A DNA stretch of 64,000 bases. Source: Algoriphagus mannitolivorans DSM 15301 (GTDB lineage Bacteria > Bacteroidota > Bacteroidia > Cytophagales > Cyclobacteriaceae). How positions within the stretch are numbered: position 1 is the first letter of the stretch; each line of letters starts with the position of its first letter. The stretch covers positions 124,001-188,000 of the forward strand of contig NZ_AUBV01000004.1 in the NCBI RefSeq assembly GCF_000429425.1, in the 5' to 3' direction. This document shows, one piece after another, positions 17,557 through 24,978 of the stretch. Both the position numbers and the translations under genes were made by a program. The notes below the pieces were generated by a model. The model was given only the letters and a program-made list of their open reading frames with translations. It was not told where the DNA came from and did no database searches.

Positions 17557-17925
17557 ATGAAGATTTCAAAAGAAGACTTTGACCAAATGAAGGCTAAGTA
17601 TGACAAGGAAGTCAAAAAGGGAAAACCCGCGAAATCCAAAAAAGGAGATGTTGTCAATCAGACTAGTTGGATTTTTTTCGATAGGGAAAGTATAGAAAAA
17701 GTACTCGCCCAAGCTGATCCAGATCCCAAAAAGGGAGGTATAAAATTCCACTTTTCGGAATACACTAAGGAGACCGCTGAAAAATACCATCCCGGAGAAG
17801 GAGATCAATACGAAGGCTTGATGACATTAGTCTTTGAGGCTGCTTCCGCGGACAATCTTACGGTGGAAGACAGCTCCGATTTGGAAAATATCGGTAGAAT
17901 GTGCCCTCCAACTTGTGAAATCTAA
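17557..17925 (+). CDS. Small soluble hypothetical protein with Cys-containing C-terminus
   Basis: 122 residues, Lys-rich N-terminus (EVKKGKPAKSKKGD) and acidic C-terminal half ending MCPPTCEI. The body holds IKFHFSEYTKETAEKYHP. No signal peptide, no TM segment. I do not recognise the family. It opens the plus-strand run of sensor genes: the 7-TM gene begins 8 bases after its stop, so it probably shares their transcript. The C-x3-C tail could bind a metal or form a disulfide, but this is inference. Confidence 0.75.
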   Translation: MKISKEDFDQMKAKYDKEVKKGKPAKSKKGDVVNQTSWIFFDRESIEKVLAQADPDPKKGGIKFHFSEYTKETAEKYHPGEGDQYEGLMTLVFEAASADNLTVEDSSDLENIGRMCPPTCEI

Positions 17926-17933
17926 TTGGTGAA

Positions 17934-18638
17934 TTGGTGGTGGGTTTCCTCAAATCGTTAGATTATTATATAATTATTATTTATGTTTTTAGTTTGTTGG
18001 GGATTACTGCCTATTTTAGGCTCCCAAAAGAACGGCGGAAGCAAAGAGTCAACAAATTTGTAGCGGGTTCCTTAGCATTGGTTTCCTTTTATGAAAGCTT
18101 GGCCTATTTTCTGGTTTCTTTACATACGGTAAACGCTTGGGTTTATCTGCTATTCTTCCATCATTTCGCAGTTTATCTCAATCTGGCAATTATCCAGGAA
18201 TTTGTACTGAACAAGAAAAGAAAATGGATTATCCGAGGGTTCATCCTGGTCCATATTGTATTTTCCGGTCTTCCCCTTCTTCTGGGGATTATTCCTATCA
18301 ATGATAATGGAGAATATTCTTCTATTCTTGGTTCCACATTCATTATTGTTTCTTGTTGGATATTTTTTTATGAGTTGGTCCTTGATGATAGATATTTGGC
18401 AATAAAGCCAATTAGATTTTCTGGGTTTTGGCTCATAACCAGTTTGCTATTTTTGTTTTCAGGCTCCTTCATGATTTTAATTTCTTACAGCTATTTGATC
18501 AATAATTATTTAGAAATGTATTACGTTGTGATCGAGGTAACCCGTACCTCTGCCATGATTTTTTATGCCTTTTGTTTTATAACTCTGGCCAATTGGAAAG
18601 GATATTTTCAAACCCAAACTCCCGTTTCTTATGAGTGA
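17934..18638 (+). CDS. 7-TM membrane protein, copy 1 (putative sensor partner of the histidine kinase)
   Basis: 234 residues with seven predicted membrane segments (about 10-28, 43-63, 66-86, 98-120, 129-149, 163-186, 200-221). Contains HHFAVYLNLAIIQEF in TM3. No known domain recognised. The start is unclear: TTG at 17934 or GTG at 17937 or 17940. The stop overlaps the kinase ATG by 8 bases, which argues for a stoichiometric 7-TM/kinase pair. A second gene of the same layout lies at 19663 beside a near-identical kinase, so the pair is duplicated. A sensory role is inferred from context only. Confidence 0.8.
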   Translation: MVVGFLKSLDYYIIIIYVFSLLGITAYFRLPKERRKQRVNKFVAGSLALVSFYESLAYFLVSLHTVNAWVYLLFFHHFAVYLNLAIIQEFVLNKKRKWIIRGFILVHIVFSGLPLLLGIIPINDNGEYSSILGSTFIIVSCWIFFYELVLDDRYLAIKPIRFSGFWLITSLLFLFSGSFMILISYSYLINNYLEMYYVVIEVTRTSAMIFYAFCFITLANWKGYFQTQTPVSYE

Positions 18639-19383
18639 AATTGAAAGCCAATACCTGGTCTTTTTATTCGGAGGGATTTTCTTTGCACTTTTGATGACTC
18701 TTTTTGTGGTCGGAATTGTATTTGCTCACCAACAACGACAACTTAGGAACAAGCAAAAACTCGATCAGGTAAAAGCTGAATACGAAAAAACGATCCTAAA
18801 TACCGAATTTGAAATTCAACAGCAAACCTTAAGTTATGTCGGAAGAGAACTCCACGACAATATTGGTCAACTTCTTTCTCTGGCCAAACTTTACCTAAAC
18901 TCATCCAAACCCGAAAAACTAGCCGAAGGAAAAGAATACATCAACGAGATCATCAGGGAGGTCAGAAGTCTTTCCAAATCTCTCAACCTGGATTGGGTGG
19001 AATCCATCAGTTTGGAAAAGTTTGTAGAAAATGAATTGAACAAAATCCAATCTACAGGCTTTTGTGAAATCCATCTTGAGGCTCAAGGAACTATTGAGGA
19101 TCTCTCCAAGGATCAAAAACTGATTTTGATCCGGGTCATTCAAGAATGTCTGAATAACATCCTCAAACATGCCCATCCTTCCAAAATCCAGGTTAAGATT
19201 TCCGCTTCCCAAAAATCCATTCAAATTTTGGACGACGGGAAAGGATTTAATCCTGCTGTGGCTTCCAAAGGAAGTGGCATGGCCAATCTCAAAAAACGAA
19301 TGGAAACCATCGGAGGAAAATTTTCTTTGGAATCCGAAGTCGGAAAAGGAACGAAGATTGAACTGATTTTACCCGCCAATTAA
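18631..19383 (+). CDS. NarL-type sensor histidine kinase, copy 1
   Basis: 250 residues: one TM segment (about 8-30), a coiled linker (RQLRNKQKLDQVKAEYEKT), the HisKA_3 dimerisation domain with phospho-acceptor His in GRELHDNIGQLL (about 70-81), and a HATPase_c domain with N-box QECLNNILKHAHP, G1 ILDDGKGFN and G2 GSGMANLKKRM. It has no extracellular input domain of its own, so the co-translated 7-TM protein (8-base overlap) is the likely sensor. Nearly the same protein is encoded again at 20411. The cognate regulator is probably the NarL-type protein at 21227. Confidence 0.92.
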   Translation: MSEIESQYLVFLFGGIFFALLMTLFVVGIVFAHQQRQLRNKQKLDQVKAEYEKTILNTEFEIQQQTLSYVGRELHDNIGQLLSLAKLYLNSSKPEKLAEGKEYINEIIREVRSLSKSLNLDWVESISLEKFVENELNKIQSTGFCEIHLEAQGTIEDLSKDQKLILIRVIQECLNNILKHAHPSKIQVKISASQKSIQILDDGKGFNPAVASKGSGMANLKKRMETIGGKFSLESEVGKGTKIELILPAN

Positions 19384-19662
19384 CCAATTTCTCTATTTGC
19401 AGAAATCCCAACAGTTGACGCCCAAGGAATCAAGACTGGGATTTTCATGTTGAAGTCCGAATCGTATTTAGGAGACCAGTACTCCATGACGATTTCCCAT
19501 TCTATGACCCTTCCAAAAACCAAAAAATGCCTACAAAGCTTGCAGGATTTGGTATATTATTAGTCTCAAGAAATCAAGGATAGTCGTTATTCTGGAAAAA
19601 AGGAGAACATAATAGAATTACCAAACCCCTTGCTCTACAGCGTGTAAGGAAACTAAGAAAAA
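19384..19662. other. Spacer between the two 7-TM/kinase modules
   Basis: 279 bases without a supported gene. On the minus strand about 52 codons are free of stops, ending near 19384 (includes a segment beginning MEYWSPKYDSDF), but there is no homology I recognise, no ribosome-binding site and no promoter box. It could be a remnant of a gene lost when the module duplicated. Confidence 0.4.
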
Positions 19663-20421
19663 GTGTTTCAAGAATTTTTTACCAAATTAAACAACAACCT
19701 CTACAGCCAGACCTTACTTGTCTTAGGGGCTTTGGTGATTTTTTCCTTCTTTTTCTTACCTAAAGAAAAAAAGAGAAGGCCTGAATTTTTCTACTTATTT
19801 CTCTTTGTGGTTCTGGTGTATTTCTACGAAAACTTTGCGATCTACATGCTGGTAGACAAAAAAAGCAATGCGTTTTTCCATAGTATGATCAGCAGCACTC
19901 CTTTCCAAGGTTGGAACATTTGGATTCTCAATTTATTCAATTACCAAATTTCGAAAGCTCTCCTTCTTATTTATATCCTCCAATTAATATACTCCCCTCT
20001 TAGAAAAACAATCCTAAAGGGAATACTCTTTTTCTTTGTGGGTTTTTGTCTGATTCTTCAGGTGTCCGGTTGGTATCCCTTGTATAACTTCCAGCCCCCC
20101 ATTTACTTTTTTGGAAATTCCGCCCTTATTTTTGGAAGTGGACTGTATTTTATCGATTTGATCACTGAGGAAAAGCATTTGGAAATGGATTTGATTAAAA
20201 ACTGGAATTTCTGGATTATTACCTTAATTCTTTTCCAAAGTGCCCTGTCATTTTTGGCTGATATAGCCTACGATTATCTTGTATTTAATGATCTGGACCT
20301 CTATTTCTTTTTCAATTACATTTCGATGGTTTTGTATCTGCTGATATTCTTAACCATTGGTCTCTATTTCTTTTTTGAAATTCGAAAAGAAAAAAATAAA
20401 ACAGTCCGTCATGCAGCCTGA
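19663..20421 (+). CDS. 7-TM membrane protein, copy 2
   Basis: 252 residues from GTG 19663. Seven hydrophobic segments (about 17-34, 47-66, 84-110, 118-140, 146-164, 185-207, 218-240) in the same pattern as the gene at 17934, with similar loops (KEKKRRPEF, TEEKHLEMD versus copy 1 KERRKQRVN, LDDRYLAIK), but sequence identity is low compared with the kinases. The stop overlaps the next kinase ATG by 11 bases. So two 7-TM proteins that have diverged are each tied to a conserved kinase: they may detect different signals (inference). Confidence 0.82.
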   Translation: MFQEFFTKLNNNLYSQTLLVLGALVIFSFFFLPKEKKRRPEFFYLFLFVVLVYFYENFAIYMLVDKKSNAFFHSMISSTPFQGWNIWILNLFNYQISKALLLIYILQLIYSPLRKTILKGILFFFVGFCLILQVSGWYPLYNFQPPIYFFGNSALIFGSGLYFIDLITEEKHLEMDLIKNWNFWIITLILFQSALSFLADIAYDYLVFNDLDLYFFFNYISMVLYLLIFLTIGLYFFFEIRKEKNKTVRHAA

Positions 20422-21160
20422 GGCAAGCCAATTCACTTTTCTGTTATTCTCAGGAGCATTCCTAGCCTTATTGATGGGAACCTTTGTCGTAGCCATGGTC
20501 GTCCTGCACCGCCAAAGGCAAATTCAAAACCGGGAAAAGATTGAAAAAATCAAAACTGAATACGAAAAAACTCTTTTGAATATCGAAAACGAAATTCAAC
20601 AAGAAACACTTACGCAAGTCGGCCGGGAGCTGCACGACAATATCGGTCAGTTACTTTCCTTGGCCAAGTTGAACCTGAATTCCTCCAAACCTGAAAAGCA
20701 GGCTGAAGGCAAAGAATACATCAATGAGATCATCCGAGAGGTGAGAGGTCTTTCTAAATCCTTAAACTTAGATTGGGTAGAATCCATCACTTTGGAAAAA
20801 TTTGTTGAAAATGAACTGCGCAAAATCCAATCTACAGGATTCTGCGAAACTCATCTCGACTCCCAAGGAACCATTAAAAACCTCACCAAAGATCAAAAAC
20901 TGATTTTGATTCGAGTCATTCAAGAATGCCTAAACAATTCGATTAAGCACGCCCACCCCAATCAGATTTCAATTACGATTTCTCCGGAAAAAAGAACTAT
21001 CCAAATCTCCGATGACGGAAAAGGGTTTGATACCTCTATTGCTTCCTCAGGAAGTGGCATGACCAATCTAAAAAAGAGAATGGAAGCTATTGGGGGTAAA
21101 TTTAAAATCCACTCTACCCTTGGAAAAGGTACAGATATCAATTTGGTGTTGCCAAATTAG
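20411..21160 (+). CDS. NarL-type sensor histidine kinase, copy 2
   Basis: 249 residues from ATG 20411 (an upstream reading from 20357 lies in the 7-TM gene). One TM segment (about 10-32), then GRELHDNIGQLLSLAKLNLN with the phospho-acceptor His, QECLNNSIKHAHP, ISDDGKGFD and GSGMTNLKKRM. By eye it is very similar to copy 1 through the kinase core, including long identical runs, which indicates a rather recent tandem duplication or gene conversion. Followed after 66 bases by the response regulator. Confidence 0.92.
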   Translation: MQPEASQFTFLLFSGAFLALLMGTFVVAMVVLHRQRQIQNREKIEKIKTEYEKTLLNIENEIQQETLTQVGRELHDNIGQLLSLAKLNLNSSKPEKQAEGKEYINEIIREVRGLSKSLNLDWVESITLEKFVENELRKIQSTGFCETHLDSQGTIKNLTKDQKLILIRVIQECLNNSIKHAHPNQISITISPEKRTIQISDDGKGFDTSIASSGSGMTNLKKRMEAIGGKFKIHSTLGKGTDINLVLPN

Positions 21161-21226
21161 ATTATGCGTCTTATTTTGAGAAAGATTTAGTACCTACGCC
21201 CTCTTCGCCTAATAAACTCCCCTTTT

Positions 21227-21853
21227 ATGATCCGGATCGTACTCGCTGACGACCATAAGCTTTTTGCCAAAGCCCTCGAGGGTTTGATCGAGGAGCATGA
21301 AGGGTTTTTGGTGCAGGAAGTATTTCCCAATGGAAAGGAGCTGGTCGAGTACCTCAAAGGAAACCCTGTGGACGTAATCCTAACGGACTTGAATATGCCG
21401 CTAATGAACGGATTTGAGGTCCTCAAATTTGCCAAAAAAACTATCCCGAATACCAAAGTCATCGTCCTTTCCATGTACGATGAGGAGAAGATTTTCAAAG
21501 AAGCCATTAGCCTTGGCGCAGATGCTTTTATTTTGAAGGATGCAGATCCTGATGAATTGATTTTTACTATTACAGAGGTTTATGAAGGCCGGTACCTGAA
21601 AAACTTCAACCGAGTCATCGAGCAAGCGAAGCAGGGGCCTTTCTTCGATGGGTTTAGAGAAAAATACCGCCTTTCTCGGCGTGAGACCCAAATTCTCAAG
21701 ATGATCTCTGAAGGAATGATCAACAAAGACATCGCTGATACACTTTCTTTGAGTATCCAGACCATCGAAACCCACCGGAAAAATATCAACCAAAAACTTC
21801 AGGTCAATTCCATGGTGGATCTTCTCAATAAGGTCAAGGAAATGAACCTTTAA
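21227..21853 (+). CDS. NarL/LuxR-type response regulator
   Basis: 208 residues. Receiver domain with acidic pair in LADDH (residues 7-9), phospho-acceptor Asp in VILTDLNMP (about 52-55), and Lys in FILKDADP; C-terminal GerE/LuxR HTH (LSRRETQILKMISEGMINKD, DTLSLSIQTIETHRKNI). Only one regulator is encoded for the two upstream kinases, so both probably phosphorylate it, integrating two inputs. DNA target not visible. Ends 9 bases before the oxidoreductase gene. Confidence 0.95.
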   Translation: MIRIVLADDHKLFAKALEGLIEEHEGFLVQEVFPNGKELVEYLKGNPVDVILTDLNMPLMNGFEVLKFAKKTIPNTKVIVLSMYDEEKIFKEAISLGADAFILKDADPDELIFTITEVYEGRYLKNFNRVIEQAKQGPFFDGFREKYRLSRRETQILKMISEGMINKDIADTLSLSIQTIETHRKNINQKLQVNSMVDLLNKVKEMNL

Positions 21854-21862
21854 TTTATTACC

Positions 21863-22909
21863 ATGAACTCCCCGATAAAAACAGCTTTGGTAGGCTACGG
21901 ATCTGTAGCTGAAAAAATGCACGCTCCCCTAATAGACGTTTGTCCGGACCTAGACTTGGTGGCTGTTGTAGAAAGAAGGGACAATAAATGTGAGAAAAAA
22001 TTCCCCAATGTGAGGACATTTCGCAGCTTGGAAGACCTCTTGGCAGCGAACGCAGCAGACTTGATTTGCATCACCACCCCCAATGAATTTCATTTTCCCA
22101 TGGCCAAAAAATGCCTCCTAGCAGGGAAGCATGTGGTCGTGGATAAGCCAGTCACCATCCATTCTTGGGAGGCAGAAGAATTGGAAAAAATCGCTTCTGA
22201 AAAGGGACTAATCTGCAGCGTTTTTCACAACCGGAGGTTTGATGGGGACTACCGAACTTTGCAAAAAATCGTAGCCGAAAACACCCTTGGAAGACTGGTA
22301 TATTTAGAGTCTCATTTTGACAGGTTTAGACCTCAGGTGTCAGAAAACTGGAGGGAAAAAGACGGGCCCGGAAACGGGATAACTTACGACTTAGGATCCC
22401 ATTTGATCGACCAGGTAGTTTTGCTTTTTGGAAAACCTAAGGCCTTGTTTGCAGATATCCAAAAACAGCGAAAAAACGCCGTAGCGGACGATTATTTCGA
22501 TATTTCACTCTTTTACGAAGGCTTTAAAGCCAGAGTGACGGCCAGTGTTTTGGCCAATGTTCCCACTCCAAAATTTCTGCTTTTAGGAGAAAAAGGAAGC
22601 TTCCAAAAGTACCATTTAGATGTACAGGAACAAGCCTTCAAAGACGGCATAAAACCCGAAGGACCGGATTGGGGAGTGGACCCCAAAGAACGCTGGGGCA
22701 CCCTCTATTTGGAAGACCAAAACACCCCAGTCCAGACCGTCAACGGAGACTATAGAATCTTCTATCAAAATGTGGCGGATGCCATTGTCAAAGGAAGTCC
22801 TTTGGAGGTGACTTTACCTCAGACCATCGCTGTATTGAAACTGATCGAAGCGGCATTTATCTCTGCTGCTGAGGGAAGGAAAATTTTTCGGGAAGAAGGA
22901 AACTGGTAA
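21863..22909 (+). CDS. Gfo/Idh/MocA family NAD(P)-dependent oxidoreductase
   Basis: 348 residues. N-terminal Rossmann domain (TALVGYGSVAEKMHAP, LICITTPNEFHFPMAK, GKHVVVDKPVTIHSWEAEEL) with the catalytic-region EKP-like DKP, and C-terminal alpha/beta substrate domain (NRRFDGDYRTL, DLGSHLIDQ with the conserved HLID). Likely acts on a sugar, polyol or biliverdin-like substrate; YhhX-like enzymes are the closest in layout. Nine bases after the response regulator, so possibly in the same transcript. Confidence 0.92.
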   Translation: MNSPIKTALVGYGSVAEKMHAPLIDVCPDLDLVAVVERRDNKCEKKFPNVRTFRSLEDLLAANAADLICITTPNEFHFPMAKKCLLAGKHVVVDKPVTIHSWEAEELEKIASEKGLICSVFHNRRFDGDYRTLQKIVAENTLGRLVYLESHFDRFRPQVSENWREKDGPGNGITYDLGSHLIDQVVLLFGKPKALFADIQKQRKNAVADDYFDISLFYEGFKARVTASVLANVPTPKFLLLGEKGSFQKYHLDVQEQAFKDGIKPEGPDWGVDPKERWGTLYLEDQNTPVQTVNGDYRIFYQNVADAIVKGSPLEVTLPQTIAVLKLIEAAFISAAEGRKIFREEGNW

Positions 22910-22962
22910 TTCGATTGGCCTGGGCTTTGTCTATCGACATACCAACCAACCAAAAAATTACC

Positions 22963-23403
22963 ATGAAAAAGTTATTCTTTCTTTCCTTATTCCTGATGGG
23001 CTTGATATCAGTAGCCCAGGCACAGGTCAGCGTCGGGATCAACTTCCAAACTTCCGATACATTTATCACCGTCGGCACGGATGCTGACAAGGAATTCTTT
23101 GGAGAAGCCCGATTAGGTCTAGCCCATGATTTGGGTCTCGAGCTGATGGGAGGATATAATTTCCTGAGAAAATCAGATGTCAATGCTTACGTGGGTGCAG
23201 GATTGGGAATTTTGGGAAATCACCACCATCACAAGCATGACCATCACCACAACGATTTGCATTTGGCAATTCCAGTAGGGGTTTTGATCAAGCCTTTTGA
23301 TAACAAACAATTCGGGTTCTTAATAGAAGCCGCTCCCGTATTTGCCAATGATCACGGGAACTACTTGAGAGGTGGGATTGGAGTGAAGTATACTTTTAGA
23401 TAA
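22963..23403 (+). CDS. Small outer-membrane beta-barrel protein with a histidine-rich loop
   Basis: 146 residues from ATG 22963. Signal peptide (MKKLFFLSLFLMGLISVAQAQ), then alternating hydrophobic strands (VSVGINFQTSD, LGLELMGGYNFL) typical of an OmpA/OmpW-like 8-strand barrel ending in KYTFR. One loop is extremely His-rich: NHHHHKHDHHHND at about residues 86-98. The loop probably faces outwards and could bind Zn, Ni or Cu (inference). A convergent terminator lies after the stop. Confidence 0.82.
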   Translation: MKKLFFLSLFLMGLISVAQAQVSVGINFQTSDTFITVGTDADKEFFGEARLGLAHDLGLELMGGYNFLRKSDVNAYVGAGLGILGNHHHHKHDHHHNDLHLAIPVGVLIKPFDNKQFGFLIEAAPVFANDHGNYLRGGIGVKYTFR

Positions 23404-23405
23404 CC

Positions 23406-23440
23406 AAATCCCTCTGGACCTGAGATCCAGAGGGATTTTT
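23406..23440. terminator. Bidirectional terminator
   Basis: AAATCCCTCTGGA (23406-23418) pairs with TCCAGAGGGATTT (23426-23438), loop 7 bases, between convergent genes. Confidence 0.92.
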
Positions 23441-23443
23441 TAG

Positions 23444-24097
23444 TTAGAAAAATACTGTGGCTCCGATCTGGAAGGAAGAAAACAAGCGAACACTCAAACT
23501 TTCCCTCGTTTCCGAACCCTGAAAGGCCACTCCGTTTACCGTCCTTTTCCAGTAATCTATCAGCGTACTTTGCAGATGGATGCCGAGTTGCTCCTTGACC
23601 ATGTACTGCAATCCCAGGCTGGCATTTGCTTCGATTCCATTACTTTTTGAAAGAACCATCCGGTCAGATGCCCCGTTATCGTTCCAGCCAGAATTGCCCC
23701 AAAAACCGCCAAAGCGAAGGTCACCATACAAAAAGAGTTTGTCTCCCGCAGGGATGTATTTCCTTGAAAAAACACCTACACCATAATCGAACAAATTGCC
23801 TCTCACCAGAGAATTATAGCCACTTTCTCCCTTGCCCCAGCTTACGCCGAAACTCGGAGACAGTCCAAATGCCCAATGATCCCGGACAAAATATCCCAAT
23901 CCCGGACTCAGCGTAAATTGCTTATTTCTACTTGAGAGAGTATAGGCTCCCCAAGGAGAACCTAGCGATTCATTGTTCTGTCGATTCAAGGAAAGGCCAA
24001 CTTGCCCATCGAGCATCCAGGAGCCTTTCTGAAGTTGTGCTAGGCTCACAAAAGTGAGCGTAAGCAGAAAGAATAGTACTAAAAACAACCTCTTCAT
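23444..24097 (-). CDS. Outer-membrane beta-barrel protein
   Basis: 217 residues. Signal peptide MKRLFLVLFFLLTLTFVSLAQ, then LQKGSWMLDGQVGLSLNRQNN and repeated strands with Gly and aromatic residues (LSPGLGYFVRDHWAFGLSPSFG, FLYGDLRFGGFWGNSG), ending in ...IGATVFF with a terminal Phe, as expected for BamA-inserted barrels. 4-base ATGA-type overlap with the preceding paralogue. Function unknown; porin-like or structural. Confidence 0.82.
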   Translation of the reverse strand: MKRLFLVLFFLLTLTFVSLAQLQKGSWMLDGQVGLSLNRQNNESLGSPWGAYTLSSRNKQFTLSPGLGYFVRDHWAFGLSPSFGVSWGKGESGYNSLVRGNLFDYGVGVFSRKYIPAGDKLFLYGDLRFGGFWGNSGWNDNGASDRMVLSKSNGIEANASLGLQYMVKEQLGIHLQSTLIDYWKRTVNGVAFQGSETRESLSVRLFSSFQIGATVFF

Positions 24098-24771
24098 TTC
24101 TTGGTCAGAAAAAAGTTAACACCTAAGGTAATCGCAGAAGTATCAAGCCCTAGATCAAATCCGCTTGACTTTTGATCTGAAGAACTATGACCGTTTTCCA
24201 GCTGCGAAGAACATGTCGAGAAACTTAGCGGAGAAATCGACAGATTGATTCCTAGCCATTTCTTGGGGAAATAGGCCATTCCAGCTGTTGAATCAAAAGC
24301 AAATTCTTTGGATTGTGTATTGGTTGACGTATTGGGGGAGGCAGAAAAGTTGGTGAATTCGGATCGGGAATGATAGTAGCCCACCCGCGCTTGCAAAAAG
24401 AAGCTAAAAACCTCACTCATCGAGATATACTTTCGGACAAAAGGTGCGATGCCAATGGAATTGGAATTGGATTCATTTTGCAGAGTCTCCGAGCCTGAGG
24501 AGCTGACCGAGGTAGTCTTTTGGTTAGAACCGCTTATCGGCAGACTCAAACCCAACACCCATTTTGGCTTAAAAAAATAGCCTACATCAGGACTTATATT
24601 AAATGCTGAATTGGTGAATTCCCGAGCAACAGCGACGTCCTCCTCCGATTGCGAAGAAGTCGAGCTGTATCCAATTCCTCCTCCGAGAAGAATGGTTCCT
24701 TTTTCCAGCTGACCAAAGGCCGTCAAGGAAATCAAAAAAAGGGGCAGTATGGCCAAAATGATTTTTTTCAT
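24094..24771 (-). CDS. Outer-membrane beta-barrel protein, paralogue
   Basis: 225 residues. Signal peptide MKKIILAILPLFLISLTAFGQ followed by LEKGTILLGGGIGYSSTSS, the same N-terminal pattern as the downstream gene (L-x-K-G-x-x-x-L-x-G). Strand-rich, with INFSPDVGYFFKPKW-like strands and a C-terminal GVNFFLTKK. The two are paralogues in one transcription unit. No known ligand. Confidence 0.8.
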   Translation of the reverse strand: MKKIILAILPLFLISLTAFGQLEKGTILLGGGIGYSSTSSQSEEDVAVAREFTNSAFNISPDVGYFFKPKWVLGLSLPISGSNQKTTSVSSSGSETLQNESNSNSIGIAPFVRKYISMSEVFSFFLQARVGYYHSRSEFTNFSASPNTSTNTQSKEFAFDSTAGMAYFPKKWLGINLSISPLSFSTCSSQLENGHSSSDQKSSGFDLGLDTSAITLGVNFFLTKK

Positions 24772-24964
24772 TGATTTTGAATTTGAAGGGTTGGAGTTTA
24801 TGACGACAATAAAATTATTTAGTTCTGTAATTGAGATTAAATAATTCTCAGGAGTTTTTATTTACCTGGTTTAAAACCACTTGAAGTTGAAAAATCCTTA
24901 CTCAAAAATTAAAAATCACTGAACCATGACTTCTATTGACTTCATCGAAATCAATTTGTTTCCT

Positions 24965-24972
24965 TATTTTTG
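24965..24972 (+). promoter_or_regulatory. -7 promoter box for glycyl-tRNA synthetase
   Basis: TATTTTTG, 6 bases before the ATG at 24979, again pointing to a leaderless-type transcript. Confidence 0.5.
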
Positions 24973-24978
24973 CGCCCT

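Noticed and set aside
23229-23262. CAC/CAT-rich stretch as a microsatellite
   Set aside because: It encodes the His-rich loop in frame with mixed codons; not an exact repeat.
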